Below, one piece after another: positions 1 to 6,045 of a DNA stretch of 19,789 nucleotides. Origin of the DNA: Lachnospiraceae bacterium UBA3316 (GTDB lineage Bacteria > Bacillota > Clostridia > Lachnospirales > Lachnospiraceae). Within the stretch, counting starts at the first letter, position 1; each line of letters begins with the position of its first letter. The notes under the pieces were generated by a model. The model saw only the letters and a list, made by a program, of their open reading frames with translations. It had not been told where the DNA came from and searched no databases. The DNA lies in NCBI GenBank assembly GCA_002361955.1, contig DESK01000022.1, positions 1-19,789 of the forward strand. The letters run 5' to 3'. A program made the position numbers and the translations under genes.

Positions 1-24
1 GTGCCGTGAATAATCTGGGCTAAG

Positions 25-1488
25 TTGAGTGAGGGGAAATCTATCGTTAAGAAATCTCATGTATGGGATGAAGGGATAGTTCAAACTGCGGCAACTTGTA
101 CAGAAAAAGGAATTAAAACATACTTTTGTTGGGGCTGTAGAATGACAAGAACAGAGGAACTTCCATGTACTGGTCATCAGCACAAAGAATTGAGAAACGA
201 AAAAGAAGCCACTTGCACTCAGGATGGTTATACTGGAGATACTTATTGTACAGACTGTGAATCAAAGCTTACTTCCGGAAAATCAATTCCTAAAACAGAT
301 CATAACTGGGATGTAGGAAAAGTAACAAAGAATGCTACTTGTACCACTAACGGAACCAAGACATTTACTTGTACAGTATGTGAATCAACAAAAACAGAAG
401 AGATTCCGACAACCGGACATGAAAATAAGGTTACCAAGTTTACAAAGGAAGCGTCCTGCAAAGCAGATGGTTATTCCGGTGATATTTACTGTCAGGATTG
501 TGGAAAACTTTTGGGAGAAGGAAGATTAATTTCAAAGACAGACCACACATGGAATACTGGTGAAGTCACCAAATCGGCAACATGCACTGATGAAGGTATA
601 AAAACACTTACCTGTACTTCTTGTGGAACAACCAAGACAGAGACAGTTTCTGCAACAGGTCATGGTGCAACAGAAGTTAGAAATAAGAAGAATGCCATCT
701 GTGTAACAGAGGGGTATACAGGAGACACGTATTGTACTATTTGTAATCAGAAAATCAGTTCTGGTGTTGTTGTAGCGAAAACAGACCATTCTTGGGATGA
801 AGGAAAGGTTACAAAACAGCCAACTACTACAGAAACAGGTATTAGGACATATACTTGTCGTAACTGTGGATCAACAAAAACAGGAACAATTTCAAAACTG
901 AAACCACAGACAGCAACTCCGGGAAAGATCATCAAAGATAAATCAACAAATGGTATTTATAAGGTTCAGAAGGATGGATTGAGTGTTGAATTCACGAAGC
1001 CAGTGTCCAAGAAAGCATCTATAAGAATCCCGGATACAGTAAAAGTAGATGGAATTACCTGCAAAGTTACGGGGATTTCTACAAATGCCTTTAAGAATAA
1101 TACATCACTTAAAACTGTTACCATCGGAAAGAACGTGACCGTAATAGGAGCAAATGCATTCTATGGATGCAAGAAACTGAGTAAAGTAAGCGGTGGAAAT
1201 AGTATTGTGAAGATTGGCGACAGAGCATTTGCTAACTGTGTAAGCTTGAGCAGTGTTACAATTGCTGGCACAGTCAAAAGTATTGGAAAGCAAGCATTCT
1301 ATAATTGTAAAAAACTTAGATCCATTACTATTAAGACAAGCGCATTGTCCAGCAAGACTATTGGTGCAAAAGCTTTTACAGGAACATATTCAAAACCAAC
1401 GGTCAGAGTTCCGGCGAAAAAGTTGAATGCGTATAAGAAGCTTTTAAAATCAAAAGGAATGAGTGGAAAAGCAGTCTATAAGAAATAA
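25..1488 (+). CDS. BspA-like surface protein, cysteine repeats plus LRR_5, 5'-truncated or frameshifted
   Basis: This is the C-terminal 487 residues of a cell-surface protein of the kind many Lachnospiraceae secrete. Residues 12-254 are three 81-residue repeats, and a fourth partial repeat runs to about 292. Each repeat has two halves built on Cys...CxxC, with recurring TDHxWDxGKVTK and TKTExIPxTGH phrases. Residues about 320-460 are leucine-rich repeats of the BspA/LRR_5 type (AFKNNTSLKTVTIG, AFYGCKKLSKV, AFANCVSLSSV, AFYNCKKLRSI). The tail is lysine-rich, with no LPXTG or hydrophobic anchor. The TTG at 25 has no ribosome site and falls in the middle of a repeat, and an in-frame TGA sits at 7-9, so the true start and signal peptide are missing. 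A frame break, a pseudogene or a sequence error near the edge would all fit. Binding or adhesion is likely from the family; the ligand is unknown. Confidence 0.8.
   Translation: MSEGKSIVKKSHVWDEGIVQTAATCTEKGIKTYFCWGCRMTRTEELPCTGHQHKELRNEKEATCTQDGYTGDTYCTDCESKLTSGKSIPKTDHNWDVGKVTKNATCTTNGTKTFTCTVCESTKTEEIPTTGHENKVTKFTKEASCKADGYSGDIYCQDCGKLLGEGRLISKTDHTWNTGEVTKSATCTDEGIKTLTCTSCGTTKTETVSATGHGATEVRNKKNAICVTEGYTGDTYCTICNQKISSGVVVAKTDHSWDEGKVTKQPTTTETGIRTYTCRNCGSTKTGTISKLKPQTATPGKIIKDKSTNGIYKVQKDGLSVEFTKPVSKKASIRIPDTVKVDGITCKVTGISTNAFKNNTSLKTVTIGKNVTVIGANAFYGCKKLSKVSGGNSIVKIGDRAFANCVSLSSVTIAGTVKSIGKQAFYNCKKLRSITIKTSALSSKTIGAKAFTGTYSKPTVRVPAKKLNAYKKLLKSKGMSGKAVYKK
58..900 (+). repeat. Tandem 243-bp coding repeats (CxxC modules)
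   Basis: Three full direct repeats lie at 58-300, 301-543 and 544-786, with a partial fourth from 787. Each encodes 81 residues made of a 40-residue half starting H-x-W and a 41-residue half ending K-T-D, and each half carries one Cys plus one CxxC pair. The fourth copy has lost its first Cys (TTT where the others have TCT). The pattern suggests small metal- or disulfide-stabilised modules stacked as a stalk; that role is inference. Confidence 0.85.
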
Positions 1489-1492
1489 AAAG

Positions 1493-1519
1493 CAGGTGGC
1501 TGGCAATACCAGCTGCCTG
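1493..1519. terminator. Hairpin terminator after the BspA-like gene
   Basis: An 11-bp stem (1493-1503 with 1509-1519, two G-T pairs) and a 5-base loop follow the stop codon closely. The T-run lies on the minus-strand side (CTTTTTATTTC read leftward), so it would work better for transcription arriving from the right than for the + strand gene. Confidence 0.6.
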
Positions 1520-1536
1520 TAATGAGAAAAAAGATT

Positions 1537-1568
1537 TTGACATATTTGCTTTATCGTGTTAGTATAAT
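1537..1568 (+). promoter_or_regulatory. Promoter of the convergent RNA, module 1
   Basis: TTGACA at 1537-1542 is followed after 17 bases by TAGTAT (1560-1565), with a better-looking TATAAT at 1563-1568 at 20-base spacing. The second module has TTGACATAT at the equivalent place, which supports it as functional. It fires toward 1575. Confidence 0.6.
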
Positions 1569-1574
1569 CATAGA

Positions 1575-1660
1575 AAGAGTGCTACCGATAGACGGTTAGT
1601 CCAATAAATTTGTATGACAAAAATTGCCGCTTAGTTTACCAGACAGGGGCGGCTATTTTT
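1575..1660 (+). ncRNA. Candidate antitoxin RNA, module 1
   Basis: A transcript of about 85 bases is predicted from the promoter at 1537-1568 to a rho-independent terminator: stem 1626-1631 with 1648-1653, then TATTTTT. It has no plausible ORF with a ribosome site. Its 3' 40 or so bases are complementary to the end of the small peptide gene on the other strand, including that gene's stop codon and terminator. Its 5' end carries the same GTGCTACC...CGGTTAGTCC sequence that begins the opposing mRNA. Expression is inferred from signals only. Confidence 0.5.
1626..1653. terminator. Bidirectional terminator, module 1
   Basis: The stem pairs GCCGCT (1626-1631) with GGCGGC (1648-1653). TATTTTT follows on the + strand and AATTTTTGTC on the minus strand. 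It can therefore end both the peptide mRNA and the convergent RNA. The minus-strand stop codon (TAG, 1655-1653) overlaps the stem. Confidence 0.7.
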
Positions 1661-1751
1661 GTGTCTTGTTAATATCCTTACCAAAGGTATATCCGATTCC
1701 AAAGCAGGTTAAGCCGAAGCTTATGACTGCAATGAGGTCAACAATATCCAT
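1653..1751 (-). CDS. Small hydrophobic peptide, holin-like/type I toxin-like, copy 1
   Basis: This 32-codon gene runs on the minus strand. Residues about 3-23 form one membrane span rich in Ile, Val, Leu, Phe and Gly (VDLIAVISFGLTCFGIGY), followed by a charged tail GKDINKTQK. A good ribosome site (AAAGGAGGG) lies about 10 bases before the ATG. The promoter is TTGCAG-17-TATAAT. The copy at 2367-2465 differs only at residues 2 and 23, and such conservation through duplication argues that the peptide is translated. Short hydrophobic peptides with a basic tail and a convergent RNA are typical of type I toxins (Fst and holin-like toxin families). Membrane depolarisation would be the expected action, but no family was confirmed. 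Usual annotation would miss it because of its size. Confidence 0.7.
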   Translation of the reverse strand: MDIVDLIAVISFGLTCFGIGYTFGKDINKTQK

Positions 1752-1811
1752 ATGGCTTAGCCCTCCTTTCGAGAGATTTCCACCAGAAGGATCTGGGGAT
1801 TTCTATGTAAT

Positions 1812-1832
1812 CGGAGGGTCACAGTCCCTCCG
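1812..1832 (-). promoter_or_regulatory. Leader hairpin in the peptide 1 mRNA
   Basis: A perfect 7-bp stem (CGGAGGG with CCCTCCG, loop of 7) lies in the 5' untranslated region of the minus-strand peptide mRNA. Long structured leaders that delay translation are usual in type I toxin mRNAs. In module 2 the same stem is kept but its loop carries an insertion. Confidence 0.5.
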
Positions 1833-1878
1833 TTGAAGGACTAACCGCCTACCGTTTTTTGGTAGCACCCATACATTG

Positions 1879-1907
1879 ATTATATCAATGGATCCATAAG
1901 GCTGCAA
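1879..1907 (-). promoter_or_regulatory. Promoter of peptide gene 1
   Basis: Read on the minus strand: TTGCAG (1907-1902), a 17-base spacer, then TATAAT (1884-1879). The same arrangement (TTGCAT-17-ATTGATATAAT) precedes module 2. The predicted start is near 1870, giving a leader of about 120 bases. Confidence 0.7.
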
Positions 1908-1948
1908 GACTTTGTTTCATTTTTAAGAAAATGTCGGACTTATAAAAC

Positions 1949-1967
1949 TGGCTACATTTTGGCTACA
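1949..1967. repeat. Direct repeat TGGCTACA x2
   Basis: TGGCTACA occurs at 1949-1956 and 1960-1967, an 11-base period in A/T-rich non-coding DNA. Short direct repeats of this kind are often seen beside integrase genes and attachment sites. No integrase is in the window, so the role is a guess. Confidence 0.35.
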
Positions 1968-2066
1968 AAATTTTTAGAAACTACAGATTTTCTGCCGAAA
2001 AAAATATAATCGAGACAATAAAGCTATAGAAAACAGCCGTTTATCACCAGATATAACAATCTCAAA

Positions 2067-2123
2067 GTCCGTGAGGGCGGACGTATTGTTGGATCAGGCC
2101 GTGTTGCTACTGTTATCGAGTAA
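2067..2123 (+). pseudogene. tuf: Relic of the 3' end of tuf (elongation factor Tu)
   Basis: The frame at 2067-2123 reads VREGGRIVGSGRVATVIE then TAA. This matches the conserved end of bacterial EF-Tu (usual form FAIREGGRTVGSGRVATIIE). Upstream the frame loses all likeness within a few codons and meets a TAA at 2019-2021, so only about 18 codons survive. No start or ribosome site belongs to it. A strong terminator follows at 2182-2211, as expected behind a real tuf gene. It is best read as a displaced 3' end left by recombination or by integration of an element. Confidence 0.65.
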
Positions 2124-2181
2124 TTAAATATTCGAATATAAATAGGTATCGCAGATACCATTGTATCCAAGCATAAGATTG

Positions 2182-2211
2182 CCCCGGAAACTTAGTGTTT
2201 CCGGGGTTTTT
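2182..2211 (+). terminator. Strong rho-independent terminator behind the tuf relic
   Basis: A perfect 10-bp stem CCCCGGAAAC (2182-2191) with GTTTCCGGGG (2197-2206), a 5-base loop and TTTTT. Its 3' arm plus the following 20 or so bases recur at 2713-2747. Confidence 0.9.
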
Positions 2212-2229
2212 CTGTGTACAGGACACACA
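2195..2229. repeat. 35-bp direct repeat, copy 1 (terminator arm and flank)
   Basis: The stretch from GTGTTTCCGGGG to CTGTGTACAGGACACACA recurs at 2713-2747 with 34 of 35 bases the same. The second copy lacks the 5' arm of the terminator. The two copies frame module 2, which suggests duplication followed by replacement or deletion. Confidence 0.8.
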
Positions 2230-2250
2230 AAAAGGATCATGAAAAATGCT

Positions 2251-2279
2251 TTGACATATCATGATTTAGGTGATAATAT
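2251..2279 (+). promoter_or_regulatory. Promoter of the convergent RNA, module 2
   Basis: TTGACA (2251-2256), 17 bases, TAATAT (2274-2279). It shares TTGACATAT with the module 1 promoter. Confidence 0.6.
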
Positions 2280-2285
2280 GAGTAT

Positions 2286-2374
2286 AGAAAAGAGTGCTAC
2301 CGATAGACGGTTAGTCCAATAAATAGTTTGACAAAAATTGCCGCCTAGTTTACCAGACCGGGGCGGCTATTTTT
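2286..2374 (+). ncRNA. Candidate antitoxin RNA, module 2
   Basis: This is the counterpart of the RNA at 1575-1660: same 5' sequence, same length and a perfect GCCGCC/GGCGGC terminator stem (2340-2345 with 2362-2367) followed by TATTTTT. It overlaps the 3' end of peptide gene 2. The two RNAs are so alike in the overlap that cross-action between modules is possible. Confidence 0.5.
2340..2367. terminator. Bidirectional terminator, module 2
   Basis: A perfect 6-bp GC stem with T-runs on both strands (TATTTTT rightward, AATTTTTGTC leftward). One arm base differs from module 1 (T2345C equivalent), turning a G-T pair into G-C, which agrees with selection on the structure. Confidence 0.75.
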
Positions 2375-2465
2375 GTGTCTTGTTGATATCTTTACCGATG
2401 GTATATCCGATTCCAAAGCAGGTTAAGCCAAAGCTTATAACTGCAATGAGGTCAACAATACTCAT
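2367..2465 (-). CDS. Small hydrophobic peptide, holin-like/type I toxin-like, copy 2
   Basis: A 32-codon minus-strand gene that is the twin of the one at 1653-1751. The only residue changes are Asp2 to Ser and Phe23 to Ile, while several third codon positions differ silently, a sign of selection on the protein. It has the same AAAGGAGGG ribosome site and the same promoter pattern (TTGCAT-17-TATAAT). Its leader is longer because of an inserted hairpin, which could change translation. Function is inferred from size, hydrophobicity and the facing RNA. Confidence 0.7.
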   Translation of the reverse strand: MSIVDLIAVISFGLTCFGIGYTIGKDINKTQK

Positions 2466-2525
2466 ATGGCTTAGCCCTCCTTTCATGAGATTTCCGCCAG
2501 ACAACTCTGGGGATTTCTATGTAAT

Positions 2526-2597
2526 CGGAGGGTCACAGTTCTTCGTTTCACTTCGGTTGTTGCAAAACGAGTGCCACTGGCACTCTGCAACCCTCCG
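2526..2597 (-). promoter_or_regulatory. Expanded leader hairpin in the peptide 2 mRNA
   Basis: The basal stem CGGAGGG/CCTCCG of module 1 is kept, but the 7-base loop is expanded by 51 bases. These contain a nested palindrome: GTTGCA (2559-2564) with TGCAAC (2586-2591), and inside it GAGTGCCA (2569-2576) with TGGCACTC (2578-2585). Confidence 0.65.
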
Positions 2598-2643
2598 TTG
2601 AAGGACTAACCGCCTACCGTTTTTGGGTAGCACCCATGCAATA

Positions 2644-2672
2644 ATTATATCAATGAACTTAAGGAGATGCAA
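2644..2672 (-). promoter_or_regulatory. Promoter of peptide gene 2
   Basis: On the minus strand: TTGCAT (2672-2667), a 17-base spacer, then TATAAT (2649-2644). It is the same as in module 1. Confidence 0.7.
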
Positions 2673-2712
2673 GAAAGAAGTAAAAGAAGTGTAAGAATGC
2701 CTCAGAGACCCT

Positions 2713-2747
2713 GTGTTTCCGGGGCTTTTCTGTGTACAGGACACACA
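2713..2747. repeat. 35-bp direct repeat, copy 2
   Basis: It matches 2195-2229 at 34 of 35 positions. Here only the 3' arm of the terminator is present, so no strong hairpin forms. Confidence 0.8.
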
Positions 2748-2834
2748 CAAAGATTTTGCAGCTGTATTCATGATAGTTATGTTTTCCAGGAGGATTGTGG
2801 GAGCGCTGTGCGCGGAACAACCCGTAAACCAGTT

Positions 2835-2864
2835 TTGACACCTAAATCATAGTTATATTATAGA
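2835..2864 (+). promoter_or_regulatory. Possible promoter of the YgjP-like gene
   Basis: TTGACA at 2835-2840 is followed by a T/A-rich stretch with TATTAT (2856-2861, spacing 15) or TATAGA (2859-2864, spacing 18). A start near 2868 would leave almost no leader before the ribosome site, so the exact -10 is uncertain. Confidence 0.4.
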
Positions 2865-2876
2865 AGGGAGAATTGT

Positions 2877-3446
2877 ATGGATCAGGAGATGACGATCCTC
2901 CGCAGCCGCCGCAGAACCCTGTCCCTGGAAATCCAGGCAGACGGCAGGGTGCTGGCCAGGGCCCCTTATGGGATGCCTGCGGAGGAGATCGAGGCGTTTG
3001 CCCGGCAGAAAGCAGAGTGGATCAGAAAGCATCAGCAGATGCAGGAGGAACGCAGAAAGAAAACGGCTGGAGAGCCGCCCCTTACGATGGAGGAGATCCG
3101 GGAGCTGGGGGAGAGGGCCCTGGAGGAGCTGCCGAAACGGGTGGCGAATTATGCGGCGCGCCTGGGGGTCACCTACGGGCGGATCACGATCCGAAACCAG
3201 AAATCCCGGTGGGGGAGCTGCAGCGGGGCGGGAAACCTGAATTTTAACTGTCTGCTGATGCTGGCGCCGCCGGAGGTGCGTGATTACGTGGTGGTTCACG
3301 AGCTGTGCCACCGGAAGGAGATGAACCATTCCGCCAGATTCTGGAAGGAGGTAGAAAACATCCTGCCGGATTACAGGCAGAGGAGAGCATGGCTGAAGGA
3401 AAACGGCGGGCGGATGATCGCCCGGATGACAGGGGAGAACCGCTGA
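2877..3446 (+). CDS. YgjP-like zinc metallopeptidase (DUF45/M48-related)
   Basis: A 189-residue protein of the YgjP/WLM-like family (PF01863). The zinc-binding site is H141-E-L-C-H145 with the third ligand likely H151 (HELCHRKEMNH). The family signature RNQKSRWGSCSGAGNLNFN lies just before it. Length fits the family, which is usually 170-240 residues. It has no signal peptide, so it is cytoplasmic. The physiological substrate is unknown for most members. The ATG at 2877 has GGGAG about 7 bases upstream. It is the first G+C-rich gene after the A+T-rich left part and shows no operon partner; the next gene begins 194 bases later. Confidence 0.88.
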   Translation: MDQEMTILRSRRRTLSLEIQADGRVLARAPYGMPAEEIEAFARQKAEWIRKHQQMQEERRKKTAGEPPLTMEEIRELGERALEELPKRVANYAARLGVTYGRITIRNQKSRWGSCSGAGNLNFNCLLMLAPPEVRDYVVVHELCHRKEMNHSARFWKEVENILPDYRQRRAWLKENGGRMIARMTGENR

Positions 3447-3640
3447 AGGTATATCCCGGCAATATCCCAGTAATTTCCTTATTTATATTGCGCGAAAGTG
3501 GTGCAAGTGCTATGCTTAAAAGTAGTGTCTTGTCAGATTGCCGGCGGGGAGGGCGATGGACGCTTATCCCCAGGCGGAATCCGGGGCGCTAAGGAGAAAC
3601 TGTAGATAAATGTTTTAAGGAGTGAAAAAGGAGGAAAAAA

Positions 3641-6028
3641 ATGAAGCAAAACAGAAAAGCTCTGTTGTCCAGAACCCTGGCATCTGTGCTGTGTTTCGGA
3701 ATGCTCGGGACAAGTGTGGATCTATCCGCGCTGGCTGCAGGCGGGAATGAAGCTGTCATAAGGGCAGTTTCTGCCGGGGACGCCGTGAAGATCGGCGATA
3801 CCGGGTATGAAACGCTGGCGGAGGCTGTGAATGCGGCTTCTGAGGAAGAAACACTCGTCATTCTCAAAAATATGGATGTGACAGAGCCGGTGGTTATTAC
3901 AAAGAAGCTTACGCTGACAGCGGCGGAGCCCACGGTAATCTCGAAAGCGGCTGACAGCACAGCGCTTGAGAGCGGGTGTATGTTTCATGTAAAGGATGGC
4001 GGTGTGCTCACGCTGTCAGGGGAGCTGAAGCTGTCAGGCTCTGACAAGGGAGCAACCATGGTTTACGCAGACGGCGGAGCCCTCATTATGAGGGACAACG
4101 TAATCATAGAAAACAATACCGTGACAAACTCCACAACGACGCCGGAGGGCGGAGCCGTAACGGTAAAGGGAAACGCTTCGTTCACGATGGAGGGCGGCAG
4201 CATTGAAAACTGCGGCAATACAGGCAGCAAAAGTGAGAGCAGCCTGGTGAACTACGGAGCAGGACTTGGCGGCGCCGTGCTGGTTTACGGCGACAGCCAG
4301 GATGGAGAGGCCTCCTTTACCATGAACGGAGGAAGCATCACAGGATGTTTTGCCCAATACGGCGGCGCAGTAGGCGCTTACACGAGGAACGCAGGCAGAG
4401 CGGCTGTAAGCATGAACGGTGGAGAGCTTTCGGCCAACTGTGCGGGCACGGCCTGGGTACAGGAGCCTGCGGCGGGACTTGGCGAGGGCGCGGCCATCTT
4501 TGTCTGTGCCTACACAGACAACGACAGCATCCAGGTGAATGTGAACGGCGGACTGATTGAGAAGAATGTGGCGGCAAAGAAGAGCCTGGGCATGGTAAGC
4601 AGGGCCACGGAAATAAAGCTGGGAGGCCATTATAACCTTCTGGGCGGAACGGTCCGCGCAAATGTGATTGGAACCAGCGCCGACAAGTCTGCGGCAAATG
4701 CCTGGGGCTGCGGCGTCTTTGCGAACCAGGAGGGACTGATCACCCTCGGCGGCGGCGCAGTGGTGGAAGATGAGATCTATCTGGCTGATTGTACGGCCAC
4801 GGTACGCACCGATTTTGTGGGAAAGGCGAATTTCTACAAGAAGGGGGCGGCGCAGGATGACACGGTAGCTCTGGTGGTAGATGAGAACGGGGAACCGGCC
4901 AATGCCCTGGAGTCTGTGCGCGGAGAGCTTTTCCTTGTAGATCGCAGCGCCGACGGCACACAGGCGGAGGATCAGGTATTCCGCATCATTCCCTTTGGAA
5001 ACTCTTTCCGTCTCAATGCCGTAAATATGGCTGTGCGGGAACTGCTCCGTGTGATCGATCAGGTGGAGGCCATGAATGCGGATGACTATACAACGGCTTC
5101 CTGGAAAAATCTGATGGCGGCTCTGACGAAGGCGAAAGAGGTGGCTGGCAACAGCGAGTCCACCCAGGCGGAGGCAGACGCGGCCCTGAAGGAATTATTG
5201 GAGGCCTGCGAAAACCTGGAGTATGTGGCAAATAAGGCGGCCCTGGAGGCGGCGATCCAGTCGGCGGCAGCCTTCCTGGAAGATAAGGACAACTATAATT
5301 ACGATTCCAGGGAAATTGAGAAAGCCCTGGAGGCAGCCCGGGCCGTGATGGCTGACAGGGACGCGACCCAGGAGGAGGTCAATGAGGCGGCAAATACGCT
5401 GCTGAACCGTATGCAGGAAGTGGCAGAGTGGGCGGACGTAACCTCCTTACGCGTACTGATCGCTTCGGCTAAGGAGATGCTGGGCGGCAATTATACAGAA
5501 GAGACGAGGGCGAAGCTGGCGGAGGCCGTGGCGAAGGCAGAAGCAGTCTTAAACGACGCGGACCGGGCAGACGACGCTCTCGGAAAGGAATATGCAGCTT
5601 TGATTGACGCCATCCTGGGCTTGCAGAGAACAGGAAATAAGGCGGCCCTGGAATATGTATGCGCTCTGGCTGAGGATATCTTATCCAATATCGGGCAGTA
5701 TGCTCCTTCCACCGTGGCAGGACTGCAGGCGGCGGCAGACGCTGCGAAGGCTGTCCGTGATAACGGAAAAGCTTCCCAGCAGGAGATCGATGAGCAGGCA
5801 CGCAGCCTGACGCTGGAGATCGCCAAGGCAAGGCTTCTGGGCGATGTGAACGGCGATGGTGAGATTACCACAACAGACAGCCGGATGATTTTGCAGGCAA
5901 GCGCGGAGTTTGACGCTCTCGGCGGCGTCGGGGCAGAGTGCGCGGATGTGAACGGCGACGGCGCGGCAGATACCACAGACGCGGCGCTGATCCTGAAATT
6001 CGCGGCAGAGAAGATTACACAATTTTAA
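3641..6028 (+). CDS. Secreted beta-helix / FIVAR / dockerin protein
   Basis: A 795-residue exported protein. Residues 1-33 are a signal peptide with an ALA-A type cleavage site. Residues about 50-410 carry short Gly/Asn-rich repeats (GGAVTVKGNASFTMEGGSI, ASFTMNGGSITGC, AAVSMNGGELSANC) typical of a right-handed parallel beta-helix of the pectate-lyase-like or adhesin type. Four helical FIVAR modules follow at about 465-530, 531-597, 598-665 and 666-731. A type I dockerin ends the protein at 734-795, with two calcium loops, GDVNGDGEITTTD and ADVNGDGAADTTD. The dockerin should plug into a cohesin scaffold or surface cohesin, but none is encoded here. The ATG follows AGGAGG by 6 bases. No catalytic residues are evident, so carbohydrate binding or adhesion is as likely as enzyme activity. 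The subtilisin gene starts 58 bases downstream and may share the transcript. Confidence 0.85.
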   Translation: MKQNRKALLSRTLASVLCFGMLGTSVDLSALAAGGNEAVIRAVSAGDAVKIGDTGYETLAEAVNAASEEETLVILKNMDVTEPVVITKKLTLTAAEPTVISKAADSTALESGCMFHVKDGGVLTLSGELKLSGSDKGATMVYADGGALIMRDNVIIENNTVTNSTTTPEGGAVTVKGNASFTMEGGSIENCGNTGSKSESSLVNYGAGLGGAVLVYGDSQDGEASFTMNGGSITGCFAQYGGAVGAYTRNAGRAAVSMNGGELSANCAGTAWVQEPAAGLGEGAAIFVCAYTDNDSIQVNVNGGLIEKNVAAKKSLGMVSRATEIKLGGHYNLLGGTVRANVIGTSADKSAANAWGCGVFANQEGLITLGGGAVVEDEIYLADCTATVRTDFVGKANFYKKGAAQDDTVALVVDENGEPANALESVRGELFLVDRSADGTQAEDQVFRIIPFGNSFRLNAVNMAVRELLRVIDQVEAMNADDYTTASWKNLMAALTKAKEVAGNSESTQAEADAALKELLEACENLEYVANKAALEAAIQSAAAFLEDKDNYNYDSREIEKALEAARAVMADRDATQEEVNEAANTLLNRMQEVAEWADVTSLRVLIASAKEMLGGNYTEETRAKLAEAVAKAEAVLNDADRADDALGKEYAALIDAILGLQRTGNKAALEYVCALAEDILSNIGQYAPSTVAGLQAAADAAKAVRDNGKASQQEIDEQARSLTLEIAKARLLGDVNGDGEITTTDSRMILQASAEFDALGGVGAECADVNGDGAADTTDAALILKFAAEKITQF

Positions 6029-6045
6029 GGCAAGAGGAAAATAAA

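Larger units (their letters stand above)
1579..1868. repeat. Inverted-repeat-bounded module 1
   Basis: The left arm 1579-1602 and right arm 1838-1868 share GTGCTACC and CGGTTAGTCC in inverted orientation, and they enclose the 32-residue peptide gene. The predicted start points of both transcripts fall at the outer ends of the arms, so both RNAs begin with nearly the same sequence. The whole unit recurs at 2294-2633. Confidence 0.75.
2294..2633. repeat. Inverted-repeat-bounded module 2
   Basis: The left arm 2294-2317 and right arm 2603-2633 match those of module 1. The interior is nearly identical except for a 51-bp insertion at about 2540-2590. Confidence 0.75.

Noticed and set aside
1624..1836. 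+ strand frames of 70 and 87 codons across the two modules
   Set aside because: They are the reverse of the small peptide genes, have no ribosome site, and their likeness to each other follows from the duplication.
1579..2633. CRISPR array or insertion sequence in the repeated region
   Set aside because: There are only two large copies with unequal interiors, no regular short repeats with spacers, and no transposase.
3447..3640. c-di-GMP or cobalamin riboswitch upstream of the beta-helix gene
   Set aside because: Compared by eye with the conserved cores of c-di-GMP-I, c-di-GMP-II and cobalamin riboswitches; none is present.
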